Origin: JBLNDG01 sp050261415 | GTDB lineage: Bacteria; Bacillota; Clostridia; Lutisporales; Lutisporaceae | DNA: 7,354 nucleotides | NCBI GenBank assembly: GCA_050261415.1 | Contig: JBLNDG010000002.1 | Coordinates: 1-7,354 of the forward strand | Direction of reading: 5' to 3' | Shown here: positions 6,332 through 7,354 of the stretch, piece after piece | Numbering within the stretch: position 1 is the stretch's first letter | How the letters are laid out: each line of letters begins with the position of its first letter | The notes under the pieces: model-generated | The model's database searches: none | Seen by the model: only the letters and a program-made list of their open reading frames with translations | What the model was told of the DNA's origin: nothing | Program-made: the position numbers and the translations under genes

Positions 6332-6367
6332 AAAAAACCTTTCATCCCCTATAAAGGGACGAAAGGT
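6332..6367 (-). terminator. T-box-controlled terminator of asnA
   Basis: ACCTTTCGTCCC at 6367-6356 pairs with GGGATGAAAGGT at 6348-6337 (one G-T wobble), followed by a run of Ts to 6332. The left arm overlaps bases used by the T-box antiterminator, so the two structures exclude each other. It should stop transcription when tRNA-Asn is charged, and would also stop any transcript running in from the GNAT gene. Confidence 0.93.
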
Positions 6368-6620
6368 AATTTTCGCGGTACCACCCTGATTAGTTAAAAG
6401 CTTATAGCTTGAACTCACTCTGCCAGTACGGATATTTAAATCGATACTGCCCATATGATAACGGTATGGCTCCGTCTAAGTCTACTTTCCTGTACGGATT
6501 TCGGTTAGAGACTCCAGGCTGTTCTTCACTTCAGGCTTAGCACCGGACTTACACCATCCCCGGCTCGCTATAGCATATCCTCCAAGCTACTCTTCCCATC
6601 ATTGTCGAAAATCTTTAATT
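6332..6620 (-). ncRNA. T-box leader, tRNA-Asn responsive, controlling asnA
   Basis: A complete T-box leader reads leftwards. Stem I starts near 6600 with GGGAAGAGTAGCTTGG (AGTA turn) and includes GGGGATGGTG of the distal region. Its specifier is best read as AAC, Asn, at 6523-6521 within GTGAAGAACAGCC. Stem II carries GGAAAGTAGA, stem III is AAGCT-ATA-AGCTT at 6410-6398, and the T-box AGGGTGGTACCGCG lies at 6387-6374. Uncharged tRNA binds the specifier with its anticodon and the TGGT bulge with its acceptor end, stabilising the antiterminator (AGGG with CCCT, CGAAA with TTTCG) over the terminator. This fits asnA, which replenishes asparagine when charged tRNA-Asn runs low. Codon choice is by position and motif, not a computed fold. 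Confidence 0.95.
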
Positions 6621-6626
6621 TTTATC

Positions 6627-6655
6627 ATTATATTAACAATAAACTGAAATGTCAA
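6627..6655 (-). promoter_or_regulatory. Consensus promoter of the asnA T-box transcript
   Basis: On the minus strand TTGACA (6655-6650) and TATAAT (6632-6627) are separated by exactly 17 bases: a perfect vegetative sigma factor promoter. Transcription should begin near 6620, just before the T-box stem I. The strong constitutive promoter leaves regulation to the leader. Its -35 starts 8 bases after the GNAT stop codon. Confidence 0.9.
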
Positions 6656-6663
6656 GAGTTATT

Positions 6664-7260
6664 TTATTCCATTGTTTCATTTCGAAGCACCATATGTATA
6701 TGGTCCTCCCATTTTCCGTTTATATTCAAATATTTGAAGGCGGTTCCCTCATTATAAAACCCCAATTTTTCAACTACTCTCAGGGACATTGTGTTTCTGG
6801 GCAAAATATTTGCTTCAATTCTGTGAAGCTTATATTCGTTGAACATGATATCTATGCCTTTTCTCAACGCTTCAGTGATGTAGCCTTTGTTCATCTCTTC
6901 ATTATCCAGTTTGTAGCCTGCAATGCAGGACAAAAAGGATCCCCATATTATATGGTTAAAGGCAACAGTACCTATGATTCTGCTGCTTGTATCACCTTTT
7001 TTGAAAATCCATAACCTGAAAGCCCGCTTTTCCTCTATTTCTTTCAAGTCTTTTTTTAATTGGTTCTCATGGGTTTCGACGGTGTAAAACTCATCAGAAC
7101 GCTTAGGCTCCCATTCCTTCAGAAAGTTTTTATTCCTGATATAATAGTCCAAAACCTGTTCAGCGTATGTCCCGTCAAGCACCTTCAATATCAGTCTGTC
7201 AGTTTCGTACACTTTATTTATATAAAATGATAGCCCAGTAAGGTCTTTCATTTTATTCAC
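6664..7260 (-). CDS. GNAT family N-acetyltransferase, RimJ/RimL-like
   Basis: The 198-residue protein has the RimJ/RimL-type GNAT fold, which moves an acetyl group from acetyl-CoA to an amine; the acceptor here is unknown, and ribosomal-protein N-termini are only one possibility. Evidence: YETDRLILK at 18-26 is the usual family opening; GYKLDNEEMNKGYITEAL at 115-132 holds the acetyl-CoA pyrophosphate-binding loop; KLHRIEANILPRNTMSL and RVVEKLGF (144-168) form the C-terminal signature, followed by GKWEDHIHMVL. The start is GTG 7260, because AGGAGGA (7273-7267) lies six bases upstream; ATG 7251 would be too far. Residues 2-16 are an extension encoded by a palindromic repeat. V17 is a GTG codon and would give a typical 182-residue protein, so it may be the ancestral start. 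No terminator separates the gene from the asnA promoter. Confidence 0.88.
   Translation of the reverse strand: MNKMKDLTGLSFYINKVYETDRLILKVLDGTYAEQVLDYYIRNKNFLKEWEPKRSDEFYTVETHENQLKKDLKEIEEKRAFRLWIFKKGDTSSRIIGTVAFNHIIWGSFLSCIAGYKLDNEEMNKGYITEALRKGIDIMFNEYKLHRIEANILPRNTMSLRVVEKLGFYNEGTAFKYLNINGKWEDHIHMVLRNETME
7213..7257. repeat. 46-base palindromic repeat, copy 2, inside the GNAT reading frame
   Basis: This 45-base copy matches 3961-4006 in the same plus-strand orientation with three substitutions and a one-base deletion. Its arms, 7223-7233 and 7245-7255, pair at 10 of 11 positions. It exactly fills codons 2-16 of the GNAT, and the one-base deletion makes its length a multiple of three. In the mRNA the hairpin would begin three bases after the GTG start and could lower translation. 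Confidence 0.7.
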
Positions 7261-7285
7261 ATTTATTCCTCCTAGTATTATATTG

Positions 7286-7305
7286 ATATAGCATTAAAGC
7301 TATAT
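7286..7305 (-). promoter_or_regulatory. Dyad upstream of the GNAT gene
   Basis: ATATAGC at 7286-7292 and GCTATAT at 7299-7305 form a perfect 7-base inverted repeat with a 6-base spacer, 26-45 bases before the GNAT start. There is no T-run, so an operator or a 5' mRNA stem is likelier than a terminator. TATAAT on the minus strand (7282-7277) is too close to the ribosome binding site to be a useful -10. TTGTCC at 7337-7332 with TTATTA 17 bases on is a weak promoter candidate. A 5-base dyad (7337-7341, 7350-7354) runs into the window edge. Confidence 0.4.
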
Positions 7306-7354
7306 GGTTAATAATTTTTTATACCTAAGTTGGACAAGGAATAGTCTGGTTCCT

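Noticed and set aside
6649..7014. Plus-strand 121-codon open frame opposite the GNAT gene
   Set aside because: It begins across the asnA promoter, has no ribosome binding site and mirrors GNAT coding sequence.
7337..7354. AGGAA/TTCCT dyad at the right edge, possibly a terminator arm
   Set aside because: Only five pairs are visible and the window ends inside it, so it cannot be judged.

Overview
The window looks like chromosomal DNA of a low-to-moderate GC, probably spore-forming member of the Firmicutes (class Clostridia). The evidence is strong AGGAGG-type ribosome binding sites, GTG and TTG starts, a T-box leader, U-tract terminators, a DUF3231-type protein and a cobalamin-dependent methionine synthase split from its activation domain. 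I cannot name a genus from the sequence alone.

Layout. Bases 1-328 hold no gene. Their second half has a plausible promoter and two possible leader hairpins, the second ending in a T-run just before the first ribosome binding site. Next comes a plus-strand pair: a methionine synthase reactivation-domain protein (329-991) overlapping by 8 bases a metH that lacks that domain (984-3356). Thirty bases on lies a gene for a small secreted protein of unknown function whose signal peptide is broken by a one-base frameshift (3387-3910), followed by a strong terminator (3922-3963). After a 46-base palindromic repeat and a promoter overlapped by two dyads, a TTG-started DUF3231 family gene (4101-5105) ends against a hairpin shared with the convergent asnA.

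The rest reads on the minus strand. From right to left there is a RimJ/RimL-like GNAT acetyltransferase (7260-6664), then 8 bases later a perfect consensus promoter, a complete T-box leader with an AAC (Asn) specifier, a second independent switch-like hairpin with a 15-codon mini-ORF, and asnA, the ammonia-dependent asparagine synthetase (6152-5142).

How the genes work together. The first two proteins form one enzyme in two pieces: MetH transfers methyl groups from methyltetrahydrofolate to homocysteine, and the separate protein reactivates oxidised cobalamin with AdoMet. asnA makes asparagine and is read through when uncharged tRNA-Asn accumulates. The GNAT and DUF3231 genes have no evident link to either pathway.

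Most interesting points. (1) Residues 2-16 of the GNAT are encoded by a diverged copy of the 46-base palindromic repeat at 3961-4006, so a small dispersed element appears to have supplied a new N-terminus. (2) asnA has a second terminator/antiterminator-like structure downstream of its T-box terminator. (3) The methionine operon has an unassigned, possibly attenuating leader. I see no clear new defence system, CRISPR array or transposase.
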